Shown here one piece after another: positions 1-7,278 of a stretch of 55,132 nucleotides of DNA. Source of the DNA: an uncultured Clostridia bacterium (GTDB taxonomy: Bacteria > Bacillota > Clostridia > Oscillospirales > Acutalibacteraceae); the NCBI GenBank assembly GCA_937896885.1, contig CALBNX010000063.1:1-55132 (forward strand). Reading direction: 5' to 3'. The first letter of the stretch is position 1; each line of letters begins with the position of its first letter. The translations under genes and the position numbers were made by a program. Under the pieces are notes generated by a model. It did not search any database and was not told the DNA's origin. It worked only from the letters and a program-made list of their open reading frames with translations.

Positions 1-2
1 AG

Positions 3-323
3 CATCTTGAAAAGACGCACATGAAGTTGTTTAGAGCGTTTAGAAACGCGCACCCCACCACCCCTGTAATTTTTATGACTGCACCCGGTAATCTTTGGAC
101 GGACGGGAAACATTATGCACCACGCCACGAACTTATTTACAATAACTATCTTACCGTTAAAAACGAAGGTGACGAGAACGTTTATTTTGTGGACGGACTT
201 AAATTTTTCTCCGACGACGTACGCTCAGCGTGTACGGTTGACGGTGTTCACCCCAACGATTTAGGATTTTGGTTTATGGCAGAAGCGCTATTACCCGTTA
301 TTAAGGATATTTTGAAAATTTAA
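3..323 (+). CDS. SGNH/GDSL-type esterase, C-terminal fragment
   Basis: The reading frame is open from the window edge (His-Leu-Glu-Lys-Thr-His precede the first in-frame ATG at 21), so this is the 3' part of a longer gene. The segment DGVHPNDLGFWFMAEAL near the end carries the Asp-x-x-His catalytic pair of SGNH hydrolases (block V), followed by the usual terminal helix. Such enzymes remove acetyl or other acyl groups from carbohydrates or lipids. The substrate cannot be told from this fragment. It converges on the GH43 gene and shares a terminator with it. Confidence 0.75.
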   Translation, partial: HLEKTHMKLFRAFRNAHPTTPVIFMTAPGNLWTDGKHYAPRHELIYNNYLTVKNEGDENVYFVDGLKFFSDDVRSACTVDGVHPNDLGFWFMAEALLPVIKDILKI

Positions 324-369
324 CAAAAAACTGCAATACGTATACGGTTTTTTATTACAATGCATAAAA

Positions 370-403
370 AAGAAGTCAACTGAAAACGTTGACTTCTTTT
401 TTT
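370..403. terminator. Bidirectional intrinsic terminator
   Basis: Perfect 11-bp stem (370-380 with 388-398) and a 7-nt loop, with T residues after it and A residues before it. It serves the SGNH gene (+) and the GH43 gene (-), which converge here. Confidence 0.85.
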
Positions 404-424
404 GCGTGCATTATTGATTTAATT

Positions 425-1375
425 TTAGAGTTTATCCTCATATCGCTTGGCAACCATTTTTTCACCGTCGAGCACAAGTTTACAAATTCTTGCGGTACGC
501 TTTTCCTCGAGATTTAAAAGATTGGGGTCGGGGATTGCGTCGCGTCCGTGATATACCGCATACCACTCGCCGTTTTCCTTTATTACGCTGTTATGTCCCG
601 TACCTTCTTCAAACTCGTTTTTAGCAATAAGTGGCATATAGGTGTTCTCGTTGGGGTACTTTGTGAACTTAATCTTTGTAAGATCTGTTTCCGTGGTTTT
701 TGCTACGGCATAACCAAGATAATAATACTCGTTTTGATAGCAGTTGCCAGAATAAATTATATAGTGATAGTCGCCCTCTCTAAAGTAGAACGCGCCCTCT
801 AAAGTATGCCAATGCTGACCTTTTTTATATCTGTCACGTCGATAAATATCTTCATCAAGAGTAGGCTCAACAACTAAAACCGGATTTCCCGAGGGAGTGA
901 ACGGATCAAGCATTTTATCAACATATATGCAAGTACCTATTCTTTTACCTTCAAATCGGTTTTGAGAATAGAAAAGGTAAAGTCCCGATTCATTCTGAAC
1001 AATATGAGAATCAATTGAGAATGGGTGTAAAATCTGTTTTGTGCCTGTGAATGGACCAAGGGGATTATCTGCAACAGACACGTGCATAGCGCCTCTGTGA
1101 CCACCTTTATCGGGCGTGTCATTATAAATCTCGATTGAGTTATACATATAGAATTTGCCGTCAAGCTCAATAACACTTGGTGCCCAGAATGAGTCGTGAT
1201 TTGGCACAGTCATAACAACGCCGTGATATTCCCAGCCGTCAAAAAGGTTGTCTGAATGATAAGCATAAACTGCGTCATGTCCTGTAACATAGATATAATA
1301 TCTTTCGTTGCTCTTTAATATATAAGGGTCGGCCTGACCCACATAATGTGATTTGTCAACTTTTAATAAGTGCAT
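425..1375 (-). CDS. Glycoside hydrolase family 43 enzyme
   Basis: 316-residue protein built almost entirely of the five-bladed GH43 propeller. An Asp in ADPYIL (about residue 16) fits the general base, the Asp in the IDSHIV segment fits the pKa modulator, and the Glu in LEGAF (about 192) fits the general acid. GH43 enzymes are usually beta-xylosidases or alpha-L-arabinofuranosidases, and the exact specificity is not readable. There is no signal peptide, so it probably acts in the cytoplasm on imported oligosaccharides. The ATG is preceded by GGGAGA. It has its own promoter at 1414-1442 and is separated from the structured RNA upstream by terminators. Confidence 0.85.
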   Translation of the reverse strand: MHLLKVDKSHYVGQADPYILKSNERYYIYVTGHDAVYAYHSDNLFDGWEYHGVVMTVPNHDSFWAPSVIELDGKFYMYNSIEIYNDTPDKGGHRGAMHVSVADNPLGPFTGTKQILHPFSIDSHIVQNESGLYLFYSQNRFEGKRIGTCIYVDKMLDPFTPSGNPVLVVEPTLDEDIYRRDRYKKGQHWHTLEGAFYFREGDYHYIIYSGNCYQNEYYYLGYAVAKTTETDLTKIKFTKYPNENTYMPLIAKNEFEEGTGHNSVIKENGEWYAVYHGRDAIPDPNLLNLEEKRTARICKLVLDGEKMVAKRYEDKL

Positions 1376-1413
1376 AGTTAAAATTCTCCCTATTTATTTT
1401 CTAAATTGCAATT

Positions 1414-1442
1414 ATTATATCATAAGCAAGAGAACAATTCAA
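1414..1442 (-). promoter_or_regulatory. Sigma-A promoter of the GH43 gene
   Basis: Minus-strand TTGAAT (1442-1437), 17-nt spacer, TATAAT (1419-1414). It lies downstream of both terminators of the 1.5-2.0 kb RNA, so the GH43 gene does not depend on read-through. Confidence 0.7.
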
Positions 1443-1482
1443 TTGTAACAAAATTGAATTTGTCGGAATCTTATTTATAAAT

Positions 1483-1505
1483 AAAAAAATCGCCCCAAGG
1501 GACGA
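1483..1505 (-). terminator. Second terminator of the structured RNA
   Basis: On the minus strand a 6-bp stem with a CTTG loop (1490-1505, one G-T pair) is followed by seven T (1489-1483). It backs up the stronger terminator at 1515-1582. Confidence 0.6.
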
Positions 1506-1514
1506 AAAAGACAT

Positions 1515-1582
1515 AAAAAAAGAAGTAACCCCCAAGGTCGACGTTTCTTTACACGCCTTTCACGGACCGGGGGATTACTTCT
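1515..1582 (-). terminator. Strong terminator of the structured RNA
   Basis: Minus-strand inverted repeat: GAAGTAATCCCCC (1581-1569) pairs with GGGGGTTACTTC (1533-1522) with one bulged T. The stem is extended inward by GGTC/GACC (1568-1565 with 1539-1536). Seven T follow at 1521-1515. There is no T-run on the other side, so it acts on minus-strand transcripts. Confidence 0.8.
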
Positions 1583-1607
1583 GTTCACTCTTGATATCTA
1601 ACATCAT
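1575..1607 (-). CDS. Possible 10-residue peptide ORF inside the RNA
   Basis: Minus-strand ATG ATG ... TAA encodes MMLDIKSEQK. It is preceded by an AGAGAGGAAA ribosome-site-like stretch, and its stop codon lies in the first arm of the terminator stem. That arrangement resembles leader-peptide attenuators, but no regulated gene is obvious. It could be chance. Confidence 0.25.
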   Translation of the reverse strand: MMLDIKSEQK

Positions 1608-1886
1608 TTGAGTTTCCTCTCTTTCTTCAGTTTTTTGCCTTCATTCAATTTTGATTCTCTTTAACATTGGTTTCAAATTATTCTCGAAAAGCGAGATTCT
1701 TTAATGTTTTAGAATTTTACGAAGGCTTTGAAAGTATCTCTTAATTATAAAACTTAGTTTGCAAACATTTATCTATATTAAATTCACTTAATCCTTTTTA
1801 GAATTAGTGTTGCTTTTCGTCTGTGCTGTCTGCTACACTTTATTATCTTTTAAACTAAGATTTATTACCAGAGATTTCAGGATTTC

Positions 1887-1985
1887 TTACCTGTACATCG
1901 GAACCACCTTATCCTTTTTTTGCTTAACCTTTCGGTTTTGCTTTGAATTGGTTTTTACCTGTACATTGGAATCACCTTTTCCTTT
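1887..1985 (-). repeat. Two 31-nt imperfect direct repeats
   Basis: Copies at 1887-1917 and 1955-1985 start 68 nt apart and differ at only a few positions. Both share the core TACCTGTACAT on the plus strand. They sit at the 5' end of the candidate RNA and probably form equivalent structural modules. Confidence 0.7.
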
Positions 1986-1995
1986 CTGTGTCTAT

Positions 1996-2024
1996 AATAT
2001 AACACGAAAAAACACAGATTGCAA
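1996..2024 (-). promoter_or_regulatory. Promoter of the structured RNA
   Basis: Minus-strand TTGCAA (2024-2019), 17-nt spacer, TATATT (2001-1996). The predicted start is near 1989, just before the first 31-nt repeat. Confidence 0.6.
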
Positions 2025-2110
2025 TATGTAATTTTGTATAAAGTTGATAGTTTATTGTTGTATATTTCGCAGATTTTGTACACTTTGCTCATAAAACTTT
2101 GTAAAAACTA

Positions 2111-2139
2111 TTGACTTTTGCTTTTTAATTTGATATTAT
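2111..2139 (+). promoter_or_regulatory. Promoter-like element immediately upstream of a terminator
   Basis: TTGACT (2111-2116), 17-nt spacer, TATTAT (2134-2139) on the plus strand. The predicted start near 2146 is only about 5 nt before the hairpin at 2151, so any transcript would end after about 30 nt. Confidence 0.45.
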
Positions 2140-2150
2140 TAATATGTTGG

Positions 2151-2175
2151 GTGTCTGAAAAGACACTCTTTTTTT
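2151..2175 (+). terminator. Intrinsic terminator (plus strand)
   Basis: GTGTCT/AGACAC stem with a GAAA loop, followed by a run of T through 2175. Confidence 0.7.
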
Positions 2176-2182
2176 GTTGAAA

Positions 2183-2213
2183 AAAGTCGTCTGAGAATAT
2201 CAGGCGACTTTTC
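2183..2213. terminator. Terminator of the MATE gene
   Basis: An inverted repeat AAAGTCG(T/C)CTGA..TCAG(G)CGACTTT just past the MATE stop codon, with A/T runs on both sides. In the minus orientation it ends in a T-run. Confidence 0.75.
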
Positions 2214-2219
2214 TTTGTT

Positions 2220-3578
2220 TTATTTTATTTGTTTTTTCTTTTTCTTATTATAGGTTATAAAATATGCAGTTGTCTGTGCCACAAATGTAACACCCCAAGA
2301 AATCGCATAGGACATATAAAGATATTCGGGAGTGTGAAACTCTGGAATCTGGAATATGGTGTATATCCAACCTATACGGATACCACAAACACCGAGAACT
2401 GAAATAACCATCGGTGCAAAGGAAACACCCATACCACGAAGTCCACCACCAGAAACATCCATCATACCTAAAAGACAATATGCAAGGCACAAGCATTTAA
2501 GTCGCACCATACCATAGCTTATTGCTTCAACCGAGTCGGGAAGATAGATTTTTAAAAGATGTGGACCTGCAAGATAAACGCCTATTGATACCACTAAGCC
2601 TATGACAAATACACTCGACATACATAAAAGGAAGACCTTTTTTGCTCGTTTATATTGATTAGCGCCGATGTTTTGTCCCGTGAAATTGAGTGTAGTCTGA
2701 TGGAAAGCGTTAAGGCAAACAAACATAAAACCTTCAATATTGAGTGCTGCCGCATTGCCTGACATAACAATCTCACCGAATGAGTTAATTGACGATTGAA
2801 TAACAACATTTGATATTGAGAAAAGTGAGCCTTGAATACCTGCAGGTAATCCGATTTTGATAATCTGCATAAGCTCGTCTTTATAAAAATGAAGTTTTGA
2901 GAACTGTAATTTACAAGCATCGTTTCTCTTTATAAGGGCAATAACAACCAAAACAGCAGAAATGGCTTGTGAAATTGTTGTTGCCAATGCAACACCTGCA
3001 ACATTAAGGTGAAAAACTGTTACAAAAATAACATTAAGAGTAACATTGATAACTCCTGCGATAGTCAAAAAAACAAGAGGGGATTTTGTATCACCACTTG
3101 CGCGAAGAATTGAGGCACAGAAATTATAGAGCATCATAAAGATAATTCCTGCAAAATAAATCTTCATATAAAGAGCAGAAAGTGGCAGAACATTTTCGGG
3201 TGTATCCATCCATCTAAGAAAAGTTTCTGAACAAAGCACACCGACAATGGTTAAGATAATACCACCCACAAGAGCTGTTGGAATAGCTGTGTGAATTGCT
3301 CGGTGTACCTTTTTGCTATCTTCTGCACCCAAAGCTTGTGCAACTGCAACACCTGTACCTACTGAAAGCCCGATAAAGAGATTTACAATAAGATTGGTTA
3401 TAGCACCTGTTGCCCCGACTGCAGCAACAGAGATGCTACCACAAAACTGACCAACAACAATAAGGTCTGCTGCGTTAAAAAGCAACTGTAAAAATCCCGT
3501 GAGCATAATTGGAATTGTATATGAAATTATGTTGTGGAATAATGGCCCACGAGTCATATCAATATGTTTTCGTGCCAA
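2220..3578 (-). CDS. MATE family multidrug/Na+ antiporter
   Basis: 452-residue membrane protein of typical MATE length with about 12 hydrophobic segments and internal two-fold similarity. The opening segment PLFHNIISYTIPIMLTGFLQ matches the start of the bacterial DinF/NorM-like branch. It would export cationic compounds using a proton or sodium gradient. The chosen start is TTG at 3578, with AGGTAGG about 9 nt before it. The next ATG, seven codons in, has no ribosome site. It has its own promoter at 3619-3646 and is single-cistron. The substrate is unknown. Confidence 0.9.
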   Translation of the reverse strand: MARKHIDMTRGPLFHNIISYTIPIMLTGFLQLLFNAADLIVVGQFCGSISVAAVGATGAITNLIVNLFIGLSVGTGVAVAQALGAEDSKKVHRAIHTAIPTALVGGIILTIVGVLCSETFLRWMDTPENVLPLSALYMKIYFAGIIFMMLYNFCASILRASGDTKSPLVFLTIAGVINVTLNVIFVTVFHLNVAGVALATTISQAISAVLVVIALIKRNDACKLQFSKLHFYKDELMQIIKIGLPAGIQGSLFSISNVVIQSSINSFGEIVMSGNAAALNIEGFMFVCLNAFHQTTLNFTGQNIGANQYKRAKKVFLLCMSSVFVIGLVVSIGVYLAGPHLLKIYLPDSVEAISYGMVRLKCLCLAYCLLGMMDVSGGGLRGMGVSFAPMVISVLGVCGIRIGWIYTIFQIPEFHTPEYLYMSYAISWGVTFVAQTTAYFITYNKKKKKQIK

Positions 3579-3618
3579 AAAAATTACCTACCTTGAAATA
3601 AAAATACCAATAACAAAT

Positions 3619-3646
3619 ATTATACAATTATATTTGATAATTTCAA
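3619..3646 (-). promoter_or_regulatory. Sigma-A promoter of the MATE gene
   Basis: Minus-strand TTGAAA (3646-3641), 16-nt spacer, TATAAT (3624-3619). It is divergent from the lic operon promoter 33 nt away. Confidence 0.65.
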
Positions 3647-3678
3647 TAATAAAATATCGTTTTTGTTTCAAAAAAGTA

Positions 3679-3706
3679 TTGACTTGTTTGAATTATATGA
3701 TAAAAT
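3679..3706 (+). promoter_or_regulatory. Sigma-A promoter of the lic operon
   Basis: TTGACT (3679-3684), 16-nt spacer, TAAAAT (3701-3706). It overlaps the ATG at 3663, which excludes that codon as the start of the first lic gene. Confidence 0.7.
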
Positions 3707-3740
3707 TAATTGTTCACCAAAATTGAACTGGAGTGATTTC

Positions 3741-5474
3741 GTGAACAATAGGGACAAAGATGTTTTATTGGCTCTTTCTTCTTGTGAATATTCAAATCAG
3801 CGCGATTTGGCTAATTTGTGTGGATGTTCACTGGGGGGAATCAACGGGTCACTTAAAAATCTGCGTGAAGAAAACTTAATTGATAATGAAATGAAGATTA
3901 CAAGCAAAGGTGATGAGTTGCTAAAAAAATCCTCACCTAAAAGAGCAATTCTTTTGGCAGCGGGTTTTGGAATAAAGCTTTCACCATTTAGCGCTGAAAA
4001 GCCAAAAGCACTTCTGGATGTGCAGGGCGAGGTGTTGATTGAAAGGCTTATTTGTCAGTTGCATCAGGTGGGTGTGACCGAGATACATGTTGTTGTGGGA
4101 TTTGCTAAGGAAAGATTTGAATATCTCATTGACAAATTTGGTGTTGACCTTATTGTTAATTCACAGTATGCCGTGAAAAATAATCTTCATTCTGTGGCTC
4201 TTGCAGAAAAGTATCTTGAGAATGCTTATGTCGTGCCTTGCGATTTGTGGTGCAGAATTAATCCTTTTAATAAAAAAGAGCTTTATTCATGGTATATGGT
4301 ATCCAACGCGAAAAGTGAAGAAGACTTCGTTCGTGTTAACAGAAAGCAAGAACTTGTGGTTACAAATACAGATGCCAATGATATGCTTGGCATTGCTTAT
4401 TTGAATGGTGACGTAGCGAAAATTATCCGTGACCGTATTGCCATTATGAACAATGACCGTCGTTATAAAGGTGCTTTTTGGGAAGAAACTCTCTATGAAA
4501 AGGACAAACTTATTCTTGGTGCAAATGTCGTTGACAGTAATGATGTCGTCGAAATCAACAGTATTTATGATTTGCAAGAACTTGACGCGCCACGAATGAT
4601 ACCACTTGATGAAATTTCAAAAGTATTCCAAGTTGAAAAGAGTGAAATAACTGACATTTCAATTCTAAAAAAAGGAATGACAAATAGCTCATTTATCTTT
4701 ACTTGCAAAAACGAAAGATATATTCTGAGACTTCCGAAGAAAAAAGAAGGTTTCGATTATAAGCAGGAATTTGCAGTGTATAAAGCCGTTGAAAACAAAA
4801 AAGTTGCAGATGATGTTGTTTATTTCAATTGTGAAACGGGACTGAAAATTTCAAAATATATGTGTGATGTGCATTTTTGTGATGCTTATAACAAAAAAGA
4901 CATTGAAAATTGTATGAAAAAACTTCGTGAATTTCATCAGATGAAGTTGAAGGTTGATTATAAATTCGATTTATTTGAACAAATTGAATATTACGAAAAA
5001 CTGTGGAATGGTGAAAAATCAGTTTATCCTGATTACGAAGAAACAAAGAAAAAAATCTTTAGTCTTCGTGAATTTATAGATAAGCAGAAAAAAGAATATT
5101 GCCTTTGCCATATTGATGCTGTGCAGGATAATTTTATGATGCCGGACAATAGCAAGAAATGGCAGGATATAAGACTGATAGATTGGGAATATGCAGGAAT
5201 GCAGGACCCTCATCTTGATTTGGCAATGTTCAGTCTTTATGCTATGTATGATAAAAAGCATGTTGATGCAATTATTGATGAATACTTTGAAAATAGTTGT
5301 TCCGAAGAAACAAGGCTTAAGATTTATGCTTATATTGCAGTGGGCGGTCTTCTTTGGAGCAATTGGTGTGAATATAAGCTTAAAAATGGAGCAGAATTCG
5401 GTGAGTATTCAATAAAACAATACAGATTTTCAAAAGAGTATTATAGAATTGTGAAAGAGAAAGGAGCTGTTTAA
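3741..5474 (+). CDS. wHTH / phosphocholine cytidylyltransferase / choline kinase fusion
   Basis: 577-residue three-domain protein. Residues 1-65 form a winged helix-turn-helix. Residues 66-290 are a LicC-type nucleotidyltransferase (LAAGFG...KPKALLDV, then GEVLIERL). Residues 290-577 are a LicA-type choline/ethanolamine kinase, with HIDAVQDN (about 456) as the catalytic loop and LIDWEYAG (about 480) as the metal-binding motif. It could make CDP-choline from choline in one polypeptide. The start is GTG 3741, with GGAG 7 nt upstream; the frame extends back to 3663 but that lies before the promoter. The usual Arg of the nucleotidyltransferase motif is Lys here, so activity of that domain is uncertain. 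The HTH may sense operon metabolites. It is first gene of the lic operon. Confidence 0.8.
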   Translation: MNNRDKDVLLALSSCEYSNQRDLANLCGCSLGGINGSLKNLREENLIDNEMKITSKGDELLKKSSPKRAILLAAGFGIKLSPFSAEKPKALLDVQGEVLIERLICQLHQVGVTEIHVVVGFAKERFEYLIDKFGVDLIVNSQYAVKNNLHSVALAEKYLENAYVVPCDLWCRINPFNKKELYSWYMVSNAKSEEDFVRVNRKQELVVTNTDANDMLGIAYLNGDVAKIIRDRIAIMNNDRRYKGAFWEETLYEKDKLILGANVVDSNDVVEINSIYDLQELDAPRMIPLDEISKVFQVEKSEITDISILKKGMTNSSFIFTCKNERYILRLPKKKEGFDYKQEFAVYKAVENKKVADDVVYFNCETGLKISKYMCDVHFCDAYNKKDIENCMKKLREFHQMKLKVDYKFDLFEQIEYYEKLWNGEKSVYPDYEETKKKIFSLREFIDKQKKEYCLCHIDAVQDNFMMPDNSKKWQDIRLIDWEYAGMQDPHLDLAMFSLYAMYDKKHVDAIIDEYFENSCSEETRLKIYAYIAVGGLLWSNWCEYKLKNGAEFGEYSIKQYRFSKEYYRIVKEKGAV

Positions 5475-6344
5475 ATGCATAAGGTTGACAATGCTGTAAT
5501 TATGGCTGCAGGCACCGCTAGTAGGTTTGCACCACTTTCATTTGAAATGCACAAGGCATTGATTACAGTTAAAGGTGAGGTGCTGATTGAAAGACAAATC
5601 CGTCAGTTGAAAGAAGCGGGTGTGCCTGAAATCTATATTGTTACTGGCTATAAAAGTGAGCAGTTTGATTATCTTAAAGAAAAATTTGGAGTGCATCTTG
5701 TTCACAACAGCGAATATCTTGTGAGGAACAACAATTCAAGTATTTATGCGGTTAAAGACATTTTAAAGAATACATATATTTGTTCGTCGGACAATTATTT
5801 TTCAGAAAACCCATTTGAAAGTGAAGTTTCAGACTGCTATTATGCGGCAGTTTATGCCGATGGTGAAACAAAAGAATGGTGTATGGACTATGACGAAGAC
5901 GAAGTGATTACAGATGTTGTAATTGGTGGCAAAAACAAATGGTATATGTTAGGTCATACCTTCTGGGATGAAAATTTCAGCAAGAAGTTTGTTGAGATTT
6001 TAGAAAATGAATACAACCTACCTGAAACAGTTGACTTGCTGTGGGAGAGTATCTATATAAATCATATTGATGAGCTCAAAATGAAAATCAGAAAATATTC
6101 TGACGACGTTGTTTTTGAATTTGATACTCTCGATGAATTAAGAGAGTTTGACACAACTTATATTACTGATACTCGTTCAAAACTTTTGAAAAAATGTGCG
6201 GGCGAGCTTGGCTGCAAAGAAGAAGAAATAATAAATGTATTGTCTTATAAGGACGAAAACAATGCTGCGGCAGGTTTTATGTTTACTTATAACAATGAAC
6301 AATATAAATATTCCTATGAAGAAAAAATATTAAGGAGACAATAA
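5475..6344 (+). CDS. licC: LicC-like phosphocholine cytidylyltransferase
   Basis: 289 residues. The nucleotidyltransferase fold starts at residue 6 (MAAGTASRFAPLS...HKALITV, GEVLIERQIRQLKEAG), and SSDNYF fits the metal-binding Asp region. The predicted reaction is CTP plus phosphocholine giving CDP-choline. The start follows the previous stop directly, with AAAGGAG 10-15 nt upstream. The last ~45 residues (from GCKEEEIINVL) resemble the first strands of the kinase N-lobe in the upstream fusion, as if a fused ancestor had been cut short. The usual Pro of the PKAL motif is His. Confidence 0.8.
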   Translation: MHKVDNAVIMAAGTASRFAPLSFEMHKALITVKGEVLIERQIRQLKEAGVPEIYIVTGYKSEQFDYLKEKFGVHLVHNSEYLVRNNNSSIYAVKDILKNTYICSSDNYFSENPFESEVSDCYYAAVYADGETKEWCMDYDEDEVITDVVIGGKNKWYMLGHTFWDENFSKKFVEILENEYNLPETVDLLWESIYINHIDELKMKIRKYSDDVVFEFDTLDELREFDTTYITDTRSKLLKKCAGELGCKEEEIINVLSYKDENNAAAGFMFTYNNEQYKYSYEEKILRRQ

Positions 6345-6345
6345 A

Positions 6346-7248
6346 ATGGCAAAAGAGATTATTAAAGCAGATATTCCACAAATCGAAGCACTATTGCTTA
6401 AGGCTTTAGGTACAGATGCTTATTCAGACTTATCAAGAATGGGCGGACTTACAAACCACACTTATAAGGTGACAATGGAAAACGGTGAAGAATATGTTGT
6501 TCGTATTCCAGGTGAAGGCACAGAAGAAATGATTGTCCGTAAAGATGAAATGGTCAGCACGAAGTTAGCTTGTGACTTGGGCGTTGATGCAGAAGTGCTT
6601 TATTTTGGTGAGGATGGCTCAAAGGTTACAAAATATATTAAAAATGCGGTTACAATGTCAGCTGAAACACTTCATGAGCAAAAGCATATTGAACAAATGG
6701 CTGAGATTTTCAAGAAAATGCATAGTTGTGGTGTAGATACCAAAGTGCCTTTTGAAGTTTTCCAGATGGCTGCAAGTTATGAAAAAATTATCTTTGACAA
6801 GAATGTGGCAATGTTTGATGATTATGATGAAATCAAAGCTCAGGTTATGAAGGTTAAAGACGAAATCGACAACGCACTTGATATTAAGAAAGTACCTTGT
6901 CATAATGATGCCCTTTGTGAAAACTGGGTCGAAGGCGATGGCAGAATGTATCTCATTGATTGGGAATATGCAGGTATGAATGATGGTATGTGGGATTTAG
7001 CGGATGTTTCAATCGAAGCGGGTTTTGACGACGAACACGACAGAAGCTTCTTAACCGCATATCTTGGTAAAGAGCCTGAAGTTATTGAAGAAAAACATTT
7101 CTTGGCAAATAAGATTTATGTTGACTACTTGTGGACATTGTGGGCAAAGGCACGAGTTCCTTATGATGGACAACCAATGGAAGATTGGGCACAGGAACGA
7201 TATGCGAGACTTAAAGGCTTCCTTGAAGCTTATAAGAATATAAAATAA
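6346..7248 (+). CDS. licA: LicA-like choline kinase
   Basis: 300-residue aminoglycoside-phosphotransferase-fold kinase. It has the ATP-binding N-lobe (GGLTNHTYKV...YVVRIPG), the HNDALCENW catalytic loop and LIDWEYAGMNDGMWDLAD for metal binding, in the order seen in LicA. It phosphorylates choline (or a related amino alcohol) with ATP. It has its own AAGGAG site and starts one base after the licC stop. It is a paralogue of the kinase domain of the 3741-5474 fusion, so the operon has two kinases and two cytidylyltransferase domains. Confidence 0.85.
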   Translation: MAKEIIKADIPQIEALLLKALGTDAYSDLSRMGGLTNHTYKVTMENGEEYVVRIPGEGTEEMIVRKDEMVSTKLACDLGVDAEVLYFGEDGSKVTKYIKNAVTMSAETLHEQKHIEQMAEIFKKMHSCGVDTKVPFEVFQMAASYEKIIFDKNVAMFDDYDEIKAQVMKVKDEIDNALDIKKVPCHNDALCENWVEGDGRMYLIDWEYAGMNDGMWDLADVSIEAGFDDEHDRSFLTAYLGKEPEVIEEKHFLANKIYVDYLWTLWAKARVPYDGQPMEDWAQERYARLKGFLEAYKNIK

Positions 7249-7278
7249 TTTAATTGCAAATTATAGGAGGAAATTTTT

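Larger units (their letters stand above)
1515..1989 (-). ncRNA. Candidate structured non-coding RNA, ~475 nt
   Basis: This fills most of the 844-base interval between the GH43 and MATE genes. A minus-strand promoter (2024-1996) points into it and two terminators close it. No long ORF with a ribosome site lies on the minus strand. It contains two 31-nt imperfect direct repeats (1985-1955 and 1917-1887), a GAAA-tetraloop hairpin between them (1937-1926, AACC/GGTT) and a TCTCG/CGAGA hairpin (1696-1682). It does not show the conserved cores I know for RNase P RNA, tmRNA, 6S RNA or SRP RNA. I cannot assign it to a known large RNA class. A long leader with an attenuator is the alternative, but the downstream gene has its own promoter. 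Confidence 0.5.

Noticed and set aside
1807..2031. 74-residue plus-strand ORF in the 1.4-2.2 kb gap
   Set aside because: No ribosome site, low-complexity Phe/Leu-rich product, and it runs antisense through the structured RNA and its promoter.
3663..3740. Upstream extension of the first lic gene
   Set aside because: The ATG at 3663 lies before the promoter elements at 3679-3706; GTG 3741 has a good ribosome site.
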